64,000 nucleotides of DNA from Marchantia polymorpha subsp. ruderalis (taxonomy: Eukaryota > Streptophyta > Marchantiopsida > Marchantiales > Marchantiaceae): assembly GCA_037833965.1 (NCBI GenBank), contig AP031356.1:18932501-18996500 (forward strand), in the 5' to 3' direction. This document shows, one piece after another, positions 57,472 through 64,000 of this stretch. Made by a program: the position numbers and the translations under genes. How positions within the stretch are numbered: the first letter of the stretch is position 1; each line of letters starts with the position of its first letter. The notes below the pieces were generated by a model that worked only from the letters and a program-made list of their open reading frames with translations, was not told the DNA's origin and did no database searches.

Positions 57472-58031
57472 GGTTCTTTCCCAAACTCAGAAGTGCAGAT
57501 CAGGAACCCATTTCCTTTGCGTGTTTGTGTCCTTGAGTTCTGTCACCACGCACGAGGAGTTACAACTTAGCGTTCCGCATTTTGTAGCTGAAGGCCTTCG
57601 GCCGAATGTTCAGAGCTAGTCCATTGGTTAGAGACTTGAGTAGTTCGGATCGGCACCTGCGGGTGACTGCCGATGCTCAGAGCCAGTGACTAGTTAGATA
57701 CTTGAACAGTTTCGCCCCTACACCTTCGAGTGTTTCTTTCTGATTGTACTCCTTGGGATTTTTCCCCTGAATGCCAAAGTGAAGTTTTGCTACTTCGTGT
57801 AAGCCTTGGTTGTAAATTCAGGTTACGCTGCAGCAGGTGCCTTGAGGGTAACCCCTGTAGTATTTCTGGGAATGACAAGTGCCTGAGAATTCAAACTCAT
57901 CAATAGTCTGTTAAAACGTGACACTTTGTACCCTGTGTGTTCCTCTGTCCCTGTGGGTTCGACCTTTCTACCACTATATTGCAGTTTTAGCCTTTAGTGG
58001 ATTATTACATAAGAAGCCGACAACTTCTTTT

Positions 58032-58049
58032 TGGCGCCGCTGCCGGGGA
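58032..58049 (+). other. Primer-binding site, tRNA-Asp type
   Basis: TGGCGCCGCTGCCGGGGA is complementary to a tRNA 3' end reading TCCCCGGCAGCGGCGCCA. It differs by one base from the tRNA-Asp primer site TGGCGCCGTTGCCGGGGA used by Athila-group elements. It lies 22 bp inside the LTR end, a spacing also common in that group. Confidence 0.8.
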
Positions 58050-58084
58050 CAGTTGCGTCAACACCGGGGTTTTTACGAGCAGCC

Positions 58085-58126
58085 ATGCTCGGTGAATGTC
58101 GACTGGGGCTAGCGGGAGCAACCTAA
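58085..58126 (+). other. Short upstream frame overlapping the gag start
   Basis: An ATG at 58085 opens a 13-codon frame that ends at TAA (58124-58126), overlapping the gag ATG (58096) in another phase. The gag ATG context (GTGAATGTC) is weak at -3. Initiation at gag may therefore depend on leaky scanning or reinitiation. This is inference. Confidence 0.4.
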
Positions 58127-60927
58127 GTGCTAGAGCTGTCCGCAAGTTCCGACGAGATTCAGAGAAGGCCGTGGAAGAGACACGGCGTCAAAACAAGAAA
58201 ACACCAAAAAGAGTACCTAAGCCTGGTTCGGCCGACACCCTTGGGGAACCTACCCCCGGCGACTCGGAACCAAACTTGGTGCTTACAGTTCTACTAGATA
58301 TTCCTTGCACGGACCCGCCTCGTGAAGTAGAACCGACCGCCCGAGAACCGTCGACAGACACACCGATGGCGGACGGACAAGCCAATGTGCGGCTACCTCA
58401 GCCGATTACTAAACATTCCTACCCAAAGTATAAAGGGAGTGGGGATGACGACGATGCAGATTCATACATCAAGTTGTTCGAATCGGTGTCTATTGCCAAT
58501 CGCGAGATCGCAGACGACGACCGACTAAGGATCTTTCCAAGCCTTCTGCGGAAGAAAGCGAGGAGTTGGTACAATCACGAGAGCATCGATCCGACTGGGT
58601 TGACAACATGGGCCCAGCTGAAGGAGAAGTTCCTTCGCCGCTTCCGCGAGCTCGGCTACGACAGCCGGGTTTTGACAAAGTTGCGTAATTTGCAGCGAGA
58701 GAAGAAGGAGAGTCTGCGTGACTACACTGAGAGATTTCTGGACCTCCATGACAGAATACCGAAAGCAAGACCAGGGTCCCCTTTCTCGGTACAACAAGCT
58801 GTGGATTGGTACGTGACCGGTTTAACTCGGGAGATGGAGACTTTTTGCCGACGCAGCAAGTGCGACACTATTGAGGATGTGATTGCATCGGCAGAAGCCT
58901 TCGAAACTTCCACTCTCAACCGAAGAGGGAGAGAGAGACGGGAGTCGAAGGAGCGAAAACCGAAGGGAGGGCGAAGACGACGTGGAGGTACAACTCCGTC
59001 ATCGGAGGAATCGTCTTCGGACGAGAACCGTTCCTCATCCGAAGAAGAGGAAACCTCATCGTCGGAGGAGGAGAAGAAGAGGAAGAAGCATGGGGCAGCG
59101 AAGAAAAAGGGCACCCGACGAGTGACTACGGACAGAGCGCCGGGAGACATAGCCTCGAAGATGGAGACCCTTGTGAAGGACTTCGCCGATCTCAAGGTTC
59201 AAGTGGTAGGCGGACATGATCGCCGAAAATCACCCGGGAGAGTGCGAGCGAACTTATGGTGTACTACGTGCGGGGCGGTGGGACATGCAAACACCGAGTG
59301 CCTTACCACCCGTCCGTCATATCCAGTCAACGCAGTAGAGTGGGCACAACCGTACTATGGAGAGCACCCCCAGTACTATGGAGAGGCTAGCGAAGAGACA
59401 GCCTACGCCGTCCAGTCGGTTCCTACCCCTACTGCAGTTTCAGCAATGCAAGTCCCACGATATATTCCGGTGGATCGGGCCACTACAGTACCCGTGAGGC
59501 GGAGAGCACCTCCAGGGACGTTTGACCCACCGCCACCGCGAGCTTGTTATAATTGCGGGGAAGTTGGACACTTCTCACCGCAGTGTCCCCATCCAAAAAG
59601 GCGAAACGATTATGCTCCGACATGTAGTAATTGCAAGAAGACCGGGCATACTGCGCCAGAGTGTGATCAGCCACCAGTCCCTCGGCCAGCGGTACGATTT
59701 GTGAACACTCCTGCCAAGGAGGACGTCCAAGTTAACCAGGTCGAAGTAGGTTCAGACGGGGATGACGAAGACGAAGAATGGCCGGCTGAAGAGGTTATGT
59801 GCGCGCGGGTCGAAACTCGTAGTTCCAAGAAATCGAAGGAGCAAGAGCGTGACACTCGCAAGCACGAACGGAGAACCGACGACCGGACGGGAAAAGGGAA
59901 GGAGAAGACATCCAGCAAGTCCGACTTGCGACCTGCACGGAAGTCTTCGGCTACGCGAGAGGCACCAGCAGTACGCCCCCAGACAGCAGTCGAGGACGAG
60001 CCAGTACGCTTGCTGAAACGGGACTATGCTCCGGATATCCGCAACGAGGTAACCAACCTGTTGAAGGAAGCGATCCGCACTCAAAAGGACCCACCGCGGC
60101 CAGACTTGACATCCATCCTTGGGGCGAAGTTGGCAGCCACCGTGGAACCTCGCAGAGCGTCGCCGACCCCGGCGACCCAACGCGCCCACTATGACTTGGT
60201 CGAAGATCTCGGGAGTCAAAAAGTGAACATCACGTTCAAGCAGCTCTTGGAGGACAATAAGACGTATCGGAGAATGTTGATGCTTTCGCTACGGCATCCG
60301 CGGAAGCCGCGCGCATCCACCTCCTCTCAAGTATATCAAGTGGAGAGCGAAGACCAAGGGCCACCAGAGATCGATGTGGAAATAGCAGGGTGTTGTGTAC
60401 GCAGAGTGCCAATCGACTCTGGGTCAGGAGTCAACATAATGACGGAGGATACCGCGAGAGCCTTGGGGTTCAGTCAATACAAACCCTCGAAGCGTGTGTT
60501 GAGATTAGCGGATCAGACGCGGAGAATGCCTGCAGGTATGCTGCGCAATGTCAAGACAATCATCGGGGGTGCGGACTTTCGGTTGACGTATATCATCCTT
60601 CAACCGATGATGAAGCAGGGCTATGACGTTCTGCTCGGGCGACCATGGCTATATGGCGCACAAGTCAGATGTGATTGGCGAAGGCATCGCCTTAAGTTTC
60701 CCCATCCTTCGGAACCGACCAAAACCATTACGGTGCCCTGGAATAGGGTCAGACACGAAGGAGAGACCCCATCGACAAGTGCAGGTTACACATCGGGCGG
60801 GGACAGTGAGTCCACCGCGCGATCGGATTCCAGTGGTACCGAATCCGATTATTTCGTAGGATTCGTTGCCTGCTGTTCGGTGGAAGAAGAAGAAGAGCCG
60901 GAAGCTATTCAGCCGGAAGACGAATAG
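58096..60927 (+). CDS. gag-pro: Gag-protease polyprotein (943 codons)
   Basis: Structural polyprotein of the retrotransposon with its aspartic protease. Residues about 100-280 match the Ty3/gypsy gag core (KYKGSGDDDDADSYIKLFES, KARSWYNHESID, LKEKFLRRFRELGYDSRVLT). A Ser/Glu/Lys-rich linker follows (about 280-350). Three CCHC zinc knuckles (C-x2-C-x4-H-x4-C) lie at about 388 (CTTCGAVGHANTEC), 483 (CYNCGEVGHFSPQC) and 509 (CSNCKKTGHTAPEC); they bind RNA during packaging. A basic/acidic linker leads to the retropepsin: active site VPIDSGSGVNIM at about 771-782 (DSG instead of the commoner DTG) and a C-terminal flap/anchor LLGRPWLYGAQV at about 845. The frame ends in TAG at 60925 followed by CAATTA, in phase with pol. 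Confidence 0.9.
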   Translation: MSTGASGSNLSARAVRKFRRDSEKAVEETRRQNKKTPKRVPKPGSADTLGEPTPGDSEPNLVLTVLLDIPCTDPPREVEPTAREPSTDTPMADGQANVRLPQPITKHSYPKYKGSGDDDDADSYIKLFESVSIANREIADDDRLRIFPSLLRKKARSWYNHESIDPTGLTTWAQLKEKFLRRFRELGYDSRVLTKLRNLQREKKESLRDYTERFLDLHDRIPKARPGSPFSVQQAVDWYVTGLTREMETFCRRSKCDTIEDVIASAEAFETSTLNRRGRERRESKERKPKGGRRRRGGTTPSSEESSSDENRSSSEEEETSSSEEEKKRKKHGAAKKKGTRRVTTDRAPGDIASKMETLVKDFADLKVQVVGGHDRRKSPGRVRANLWCTTCGAVGHANTECLTTRPSYPVNAVEWAQPYYGEHPQYYGEASEETAYAVQSVPTPTAVSAMQVPRYIPVDRATTVPVRRRAPPGTFDPPPPRACYNCGEVGHFSPQCPHPKRRNDYAPTCSNCKKTGHTAPECDQPPVPRPAVRFVNTPAKEDVQVNQVEVGSDGDDEDEEWPAEEVMCARVETRSSKKSKEQERDTRKHERRTDDRTGKGKEKTSSKSDLRPARKSSATREAPAVRPQTAVEDEPVRLLKRDYAPDIRNEVTNLLKEAIRTQKDPPRPDLTSILGAKLAATVEPRRASPTPATQRAHYDLVEDLGSQKVNITFKQLLEDNKTYRRMLMLSLRHPRKPRASTSSQVYQVESEDQGPPEIDVEIAGCCVRRVPIDSGSGVNIMTEDTARALGFSQYKPSKRVLRLADQTRRMPAGMLRNVKTIIGGADFRLTYIILQPMMKQGYDVLLGRPWLYGAQVRCDWRRHRLKFPHPSEPTKTITVPWNRVRHEGETPSTSAGYTSGGDSESTARSDSSGTESDYFVGFVACCSVEEEEEPEAIQPEDE

Positions 60928-60933
60928 CAATTA
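60925..60933 (+). promoter_or_regulatory. Stop-codon readthrough signal UAG-CAA-UUA
   Basis: TAG CAA TTA fits the type I readthrough consensus UAG-CAR-YYA known from tobamovirus replicase genes. The reading frame continues without a stop for 945 codons after it. The downstream frame has no ATG until about 64 codons in. Confidence 0.75.
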
Positions 60934-60936
60934 ACT

Positions 60937-63768
60937 GTGGGACTGGGAAGGAGTGAGACGAGTCACACCGAGGGCATTGTCGACCCTAGTGACTGTCACG
61001 AAGTACAACTCAGTCCCGACAAGTGCTTGAAGGTATCAAGCGCAGTGAGAGGAGACGAGCTAAGGAAAGTACAGGCATTCCTTAGCCATTATGTCGACGT
61101 CTTCGCCTGGAAGATCGAAGACATGAAGGGGATACCTGCACGGTATGGGGAACACCGTATCGATTTACTGGACGACTCAGTACCCATACGACAGCGCCAG
61201 TATCGCCTCAACCCAAAATACTCCTTGCTAGTTAAGGAGGAGATAGATAAGTACTTGAGTGCTGGTATTATTTACCCTGTGCTCAGCAGTGAGTGGGTGT
61301 CGCCGATTGTTATCGTACCCAAGAAGTTGACGGGTAAGATACGAGTGTGTCAGGATTTCCGGAAGTTGAATGCAGCAACACGCAAGGATCATCACCCGTT
61401 ACCATTCACGGATGCCATTCTAGACCATGTAGCAGGACATGAATGTTATAGCTTCCTGGATGGGTTCTCAGGTTACAATCAGGTGTCTATCCGGGAACAG
61501 GACAAGGATAAAACTACGTTCACAACCGACTGGGGAACTTACGCATACCACAAGATGCCCTTCGGTCTGTGCAACGCGCCTGCCACCTTTCAACGGATGA
61601 TGACCAATATCTTCCAGGAACAACTGAGGAAGTTCCTGGAAATATTCATAGATGACTTCTGTGTCTTTGGGAAGCGGTCTGAACACCTAAGTCACTTGAA
61701 GCAGACCTTCGATAAATGTAGAGAGAGCAGTTTATCACTGCATCCCGAGAAGTGCTTTTTCTTTATGACTAGTGGGATCTTGTTGGGTCATCGGGTCTCA
61801 GCAGACGGCATTGCGGTGGACATCGAGAAGGTCAAGGTTATACTCGAGCTTGAGCCACCCACGAATCTAAGAGAGCTGCGAGCATTCCTGGGTCATGTGG
61901 GCTACTACCGAAGATTCATACACCTGTATGCAATACTGGCGGCGGACCTGACCAAGTTGTTGAAGAAGGACGAGCCTTATACTTGGGGTGCGAACCAGCA
62001 GTCAGCATTTGAGGCTCTTAAAGCGAAACTCACGACTGCTCCCGTACTAAGGAGTCCAGACTGGAATCGACCATTCCATGTTTACGTTGACACATCTGCA
62101 TTCACCATCGGTGTAGTACTGAGTCAAAAGGATGACAACAAAAAGGACTACCCGATCTACTTCGCGAGCCGACAGCTGTCTCTAGCAGAGCGGAAGTACA
62201 CCACGACGGAGAGAGAAGCGTTGGGGATGGTGTACTCCTGTAAAAAGTTCCGTCACTACCTAATCTGCTACGAGTTTGTGTTCCATGTGGACCACTACGC
62301 ATTGCAACACCTAGTCAAGAAAGCCGACCTATCCGGTCGGATCGCCAGGTGGGTGTTGTTACTACAAGAGTTCACCTACACAGTCCAGACCAGGAAAGGG
62401 GTGCACCACGAAAATGCGGATTACTTGTCCCGATTATGGACCCAGCCGACAGAGGAGGAATTGGTGGACGATTTTCCAGATGAAGAGTTATTTCAGTTGT
62501 CTGCAGGACATGAGTCCCGCTATGCCGACCTGTATCGATATCTGCTAACCCTCCAGTGTCCCGAAGGCATGGATTTGGAACAGCGAACTGTCTTTATTCA
62601 TAAGGCAGGCCCGTACCAACTCCAGCAGGGGGTTTTGTTCAAGAAGATGGCAGATGAGCGCTTATGCAGATGCCTGGAGGAATCAGAGGTACCAAGAATA
62701 GTGAGTGCGATGCATACAGAGGAGGCGGGTGGACACTATGCCACCAGGAACACGGTCACAAAGATTCTAAATGCGGGGTATTGGTGGCCGACCATGTTTA
62801 AGGATGTTCTCGATTACATCCGCAAGTGCGACAGTTGCCAGAGGACGGGGAGACCAACGCCTACAACACGCTGGCCCCTGACTCCCATCATGCCTCTAGC
62901 ACCTTTCGAAAAGTGGGGCATTGACTTTGTAGGGCCGATACAACCAGTGACTAGAAGTACACGAAGGCGTTACATTCTGGTAGCAACGGACTACGCCACC
63001 AAAATGGTAGAGGCCAGGGCCACCAGAAGGGATGATGCTGCCACAGTGGCAGCCTTCTTGTTTGAGTCGATCATCACCCGCTACGGATGTCCCTTAGAGC
63101 TAGTCAGCGACCGGGGCACGCATTTTCTGAATCAGATCATCGAAGATCTGACACGGTATTTCCACATCAAGCACCGGAAGACTACTCCATACAATCCCAA
63201 GGCAAATGGACTGACGGAGAAGTCCAATGGTCTGCTGTGTAAAATACTACTCAAGGTCACGGTGAATCACGCTCACGACTGGGATACGAAGCTAGCAGCC
63301 GCCCTATGGGCGTACCGGACAGCTGAGAAGATCACGACCAAACAGACACCATACTTTCTGGTGTATGGGCAACACCCGATCCTCCCGATCGAATTTGAAG
63401 TACCCACCCAACGAACGTTGGATTTGCAGAGGATGGGCGCAGAGGAGAGTCAGCTCTACAGGTTACAGGAGGTCACGCTGCTGGATGAGAGGAGACGAGA
63501 CGCCGAAGATCGCACCAGGAAAATCCAGCTCCGCCGAAAGGAGAGATACGATAAAAAGATCAAACCGGTACTCCTGCAGGCGGGTGATTTGGCATTGCTC
63601 TACGACAGCAGGCATGCCAGATTCCCAGGCAAACTGCACCTAAGATGGATGGGACCTTACAGGGTTGTCGAAGTCTTCCCGAATGGATCCATCCAACTTG
63701 CGGACCTGGCCGGCGATTTGTTAGGCACCCGAGTGAACGGGTGGCGGTTGAAGAAATACCACATGTGA
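60937..63768 (+). CDS. pol: Pol: reverse transcriptase, RNase H, integrase (expressed by readthrough)
   Basis: In phase with gag-pro; the frame really begins at 60928, directly after the UAG, and the codon at 60937 is GTG, not ATG. Residues are counted from 60937. RT: WVSPIVIVPKK (about 120), FRKLNAATRKDHHPLPF, FLDGFSGYNQV, MPFGLCNAPATFQRMM and the catalytic FIDDF (about 236; F in place of the usual Y of YxDD). RNase H: VYVDTSAFTIG (about 382), TTTEREAL, NADYLSRL. Integrase: zinc-binding H-H-C-C (HTEEAGGHYAT to CDSCQRTG, about 590-640). Its D,D35E triad is WGIDFVGP, VSDRGTHF and NGLTEKSN (about 661, 722 and 758; exactly 35 residues between the last two). A GPY/F-type module is LRWMGPYRVVEVFPNG (about 905). 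It ends NGWRLKKYHM, with no chromodomain. All catalytic residues are present, so the enzyme could be active. Confidence 0.93.
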   Translation: MGLGRSETSHTEGIVDPSDCHEVQLSPDKCLKVSSAVRGDELRKVQAFLSHYVDVFAWKIEDMKGIPARYGEHRIDLLDDSVPIRQRQYRLNPKYSLLVKEEIDKYLSAGIIYPVLSSEWVSPIVIVPKKLTGKIRVCQDFRKLNAATRKDHHPLPFTDAILDHVAGHECYSFLDGFSGYNQVSIREQDKDKTTFTTDWGTYAYHKMPFGLCNAPATFQRMMTNIFQEQLRKFLEIFIDDFCVFGKRSEHLSHLKQTFDKCRESSLSLHPEKCFFFMTSGILLGHRVSADGIAVDIEKVKVILELEPPTNLRELRAFLGHVGYYRRFIHLYAILAADLTKLLKKDEPYTWGANQQSAFEALKAKLTTAPVLRSPDWNRPFHVYVDTSAFTIGVVLSQKDDNKKDYPIYFASRQLSLAERKYTTTEREALGMVYSCKKFRHYLICYEFVFHVDHYALQHLVKKADLSGRIARWVLLLQEFTYTVQTRKGVHHENADYLSRLWTQPTEEELVDDFPDEELFQLSAGHESRYADLYRYLLTLQCPEGMDLEQRTVFIHKAGPYQLQQGVLFKKMADERLCRCLEESEVPRIVSAMHTEEAGGHYATRNTVTKILNAGYWWPTMFKDVLDYIRKCDSCQRTGRPTPTTRWPLTPIMPLAPFEKWGIDFVGPIQPVTRSTRRRYILVATDYATKMVEARATRRDDAATVAAFLFESIITRYGCPLELVSDRGTHFLNQIIEDLTRYFHIKHRKTTPYNPKANGLTEKSNGLLCKILLKVTVNHAHDWDTKLAAALWAYRTAEKITTKQTPYFLVYGQHPILPIEFEVPTQRTLDLQRMGAEESQLYRLQEVTLLDERRRDAEDRTRKIQLRRKERYDKKIKPVLLQAGDLALLYDSRHARFPGKLHLRWMGPYRVVEVFPNGSIQLADLAGDLLGTRVNGWRLKKYHM

Positions 63769-63791
63769 GTGTTCGCGTGGGCGCTCACAAT

Positions 63792-63805
63792 TGAGGAGGG
63801 GGGCA
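63792..63805 (+). other. Polypurine tract
   Basis: TGAGGAGGGGGGCA immediately precedes the 3' LTR. It is the expected primer for plus-strand DNA synthesis. Confidence 0.75.
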
Positions 63806-64000
63806 TGTGGTACCCCACTTTTCGAAATTTTGAGGAAATTAAAACATTTTTGGAAAACTGTACCCTGGCAGCATTGTAAATAGCCTTCGGTACATCAAAA
63901 CGAAGTGAATCCGGAAGATCGCGGGGATTCTCGAGGGATCTTGTAGAATCTGGGATTGGGGGTGCAGCAGTGAGGACAGGCAACACCCTCCCTGCGAGCT
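63806..64000 (+). repeat. 3' LTR of copy 8, first 195 bp
   Basis: Starts TGTGGTACCCCAC and matches 53080-53274 with four substitutions and no gaps, by eye. The remainder, including a second copy of the U3 reading frame, lies outside the window. Confidence 0.92.

Larger units (their letters stand above)
53080..58009 (+). repeat. 5' LTR of copy 8 (4.93 kb)
   Basis: Starts TGTGGTACCCC and ends GATTATTACA. Order: a conserved start of about 150 bp; a U3 leader rich in CGCC...GGCG palindromes (53480-54200); the U3 reading frame; a TATA box 37 bp after its stop codon; and R-U5 of about 550 bp. Relative to LTR 2 it lacks about 408 bp between GAGAATTCAAACTC repeats near its end, presumably by recombination between them. 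Confidence 0.9.
53080..64000 (+). mobile_element. Copy 8: full-length Ty3/gypsy element, Athila/Tat-like, with giant LTRs (right end outside window)
   Basis: 5' LTR 53080-58009, primer site 58032, gag-protease 58096-60927, RT-RNase H-integrase to 63768, polypurine tract just before 63806, then the start of the 3' LTR. Assignment to the Athila/Tat group rests on the RT wording (LNAATRKDHHPLPF, FLDGFSGYNQV), the tRNA-Asp-type primer site, and the absence of a chromodomain after the integrase. The first 195 bp of the two LTRs differ at four positions, so the insertion is not very recent. Expected total length is about 15.7 kb. The target duplication should be GTCGC (53075-53079). Confidence 0.9.

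Overview
This window looks like transposon-dominated plant nuclear DNA. There is no bacterial gene organisation, and almost everything recognisable is a plant-type LTR retrotransposon sitting in very AT-rich sequence. The family content suggests a bryophyte, plausibly a Marchantia-type liverwort, but that is inference. Only one trace of a possible host gene is visible: an exon near 3.6-3.8 kb with a NUMOD3-like motif.

Layout. 1-15.7 kb is mostly AT-rich intergenic sequence. It holds a GC-rich island (1.8-2.7 kb), the gene fragment, old Ty1/copia relics (5.5-6.4 kb; an LTR plus primer site at 10.9-11.2 kb) and a decayed Ty3/gypsy reverse-transcriptase relic (12.3-13.5 kb). A paralogous relic lies at 21.4-22.9 kb. 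From 15.7 kb onward the window is a nest of one GC-rich Ty3/gypsy family related to the Athila/Tat (OTA) group. LTRs 1 (15724-20496, minus), 2 (24122-29495, plus), 4 (34431-36235, plus, short), 5 (38519-48601, plus) and 6 (43249-48137, minus, inside LTR 5) each start TG, end CA and have a perfect 5-bp target duplication. They are therefore solo LTRs. Copy 3 (31988-37691, minus) and LTR 7 (51143-53079, minus) are partial. A degenerate copia element (minus, 51142 down to 37692) was the target of insertions 5 and 7. A full element (copy 8) begins at 53080 and runs off the right edge; its 3' LTR starts at 63806.

The central observation is that these LTRs are about 4.8-5.4 kb long and carry a large conserved open reading frame (about 850-960 codons). 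It lies upstream of the LTR TATA box and so in U3. In genomic RNA it would be the last cistron, downstream of gag and pol, and it is present in both LTRs of every full element. Solo LTRs keep it. Between LTRs 2 and 8 the N-terminal domain shows 8 silent and no replacement differences over about 207 codons (counted by eye), which indicates purifying selection. All five copies that retain the region keep the same start methionine.

Copy 8 also has an intact gag-protease frame. It ends in UAG-CAA-UUA, the tobamovirus-type readthrough context, followed in the same frame by an intact RT-RNase H-integrase frame with no AUG of its own near its beginning. The likely scheme is: transcription from the TATA box near the 3' end of the 5' LTR; priming from a tRNA-Asp-like primer site; Gag-Pro made by normal termination; Gag-Pro-Pol made by readthrough; and the U3 protein made from a separate mRNA of unknown origin.
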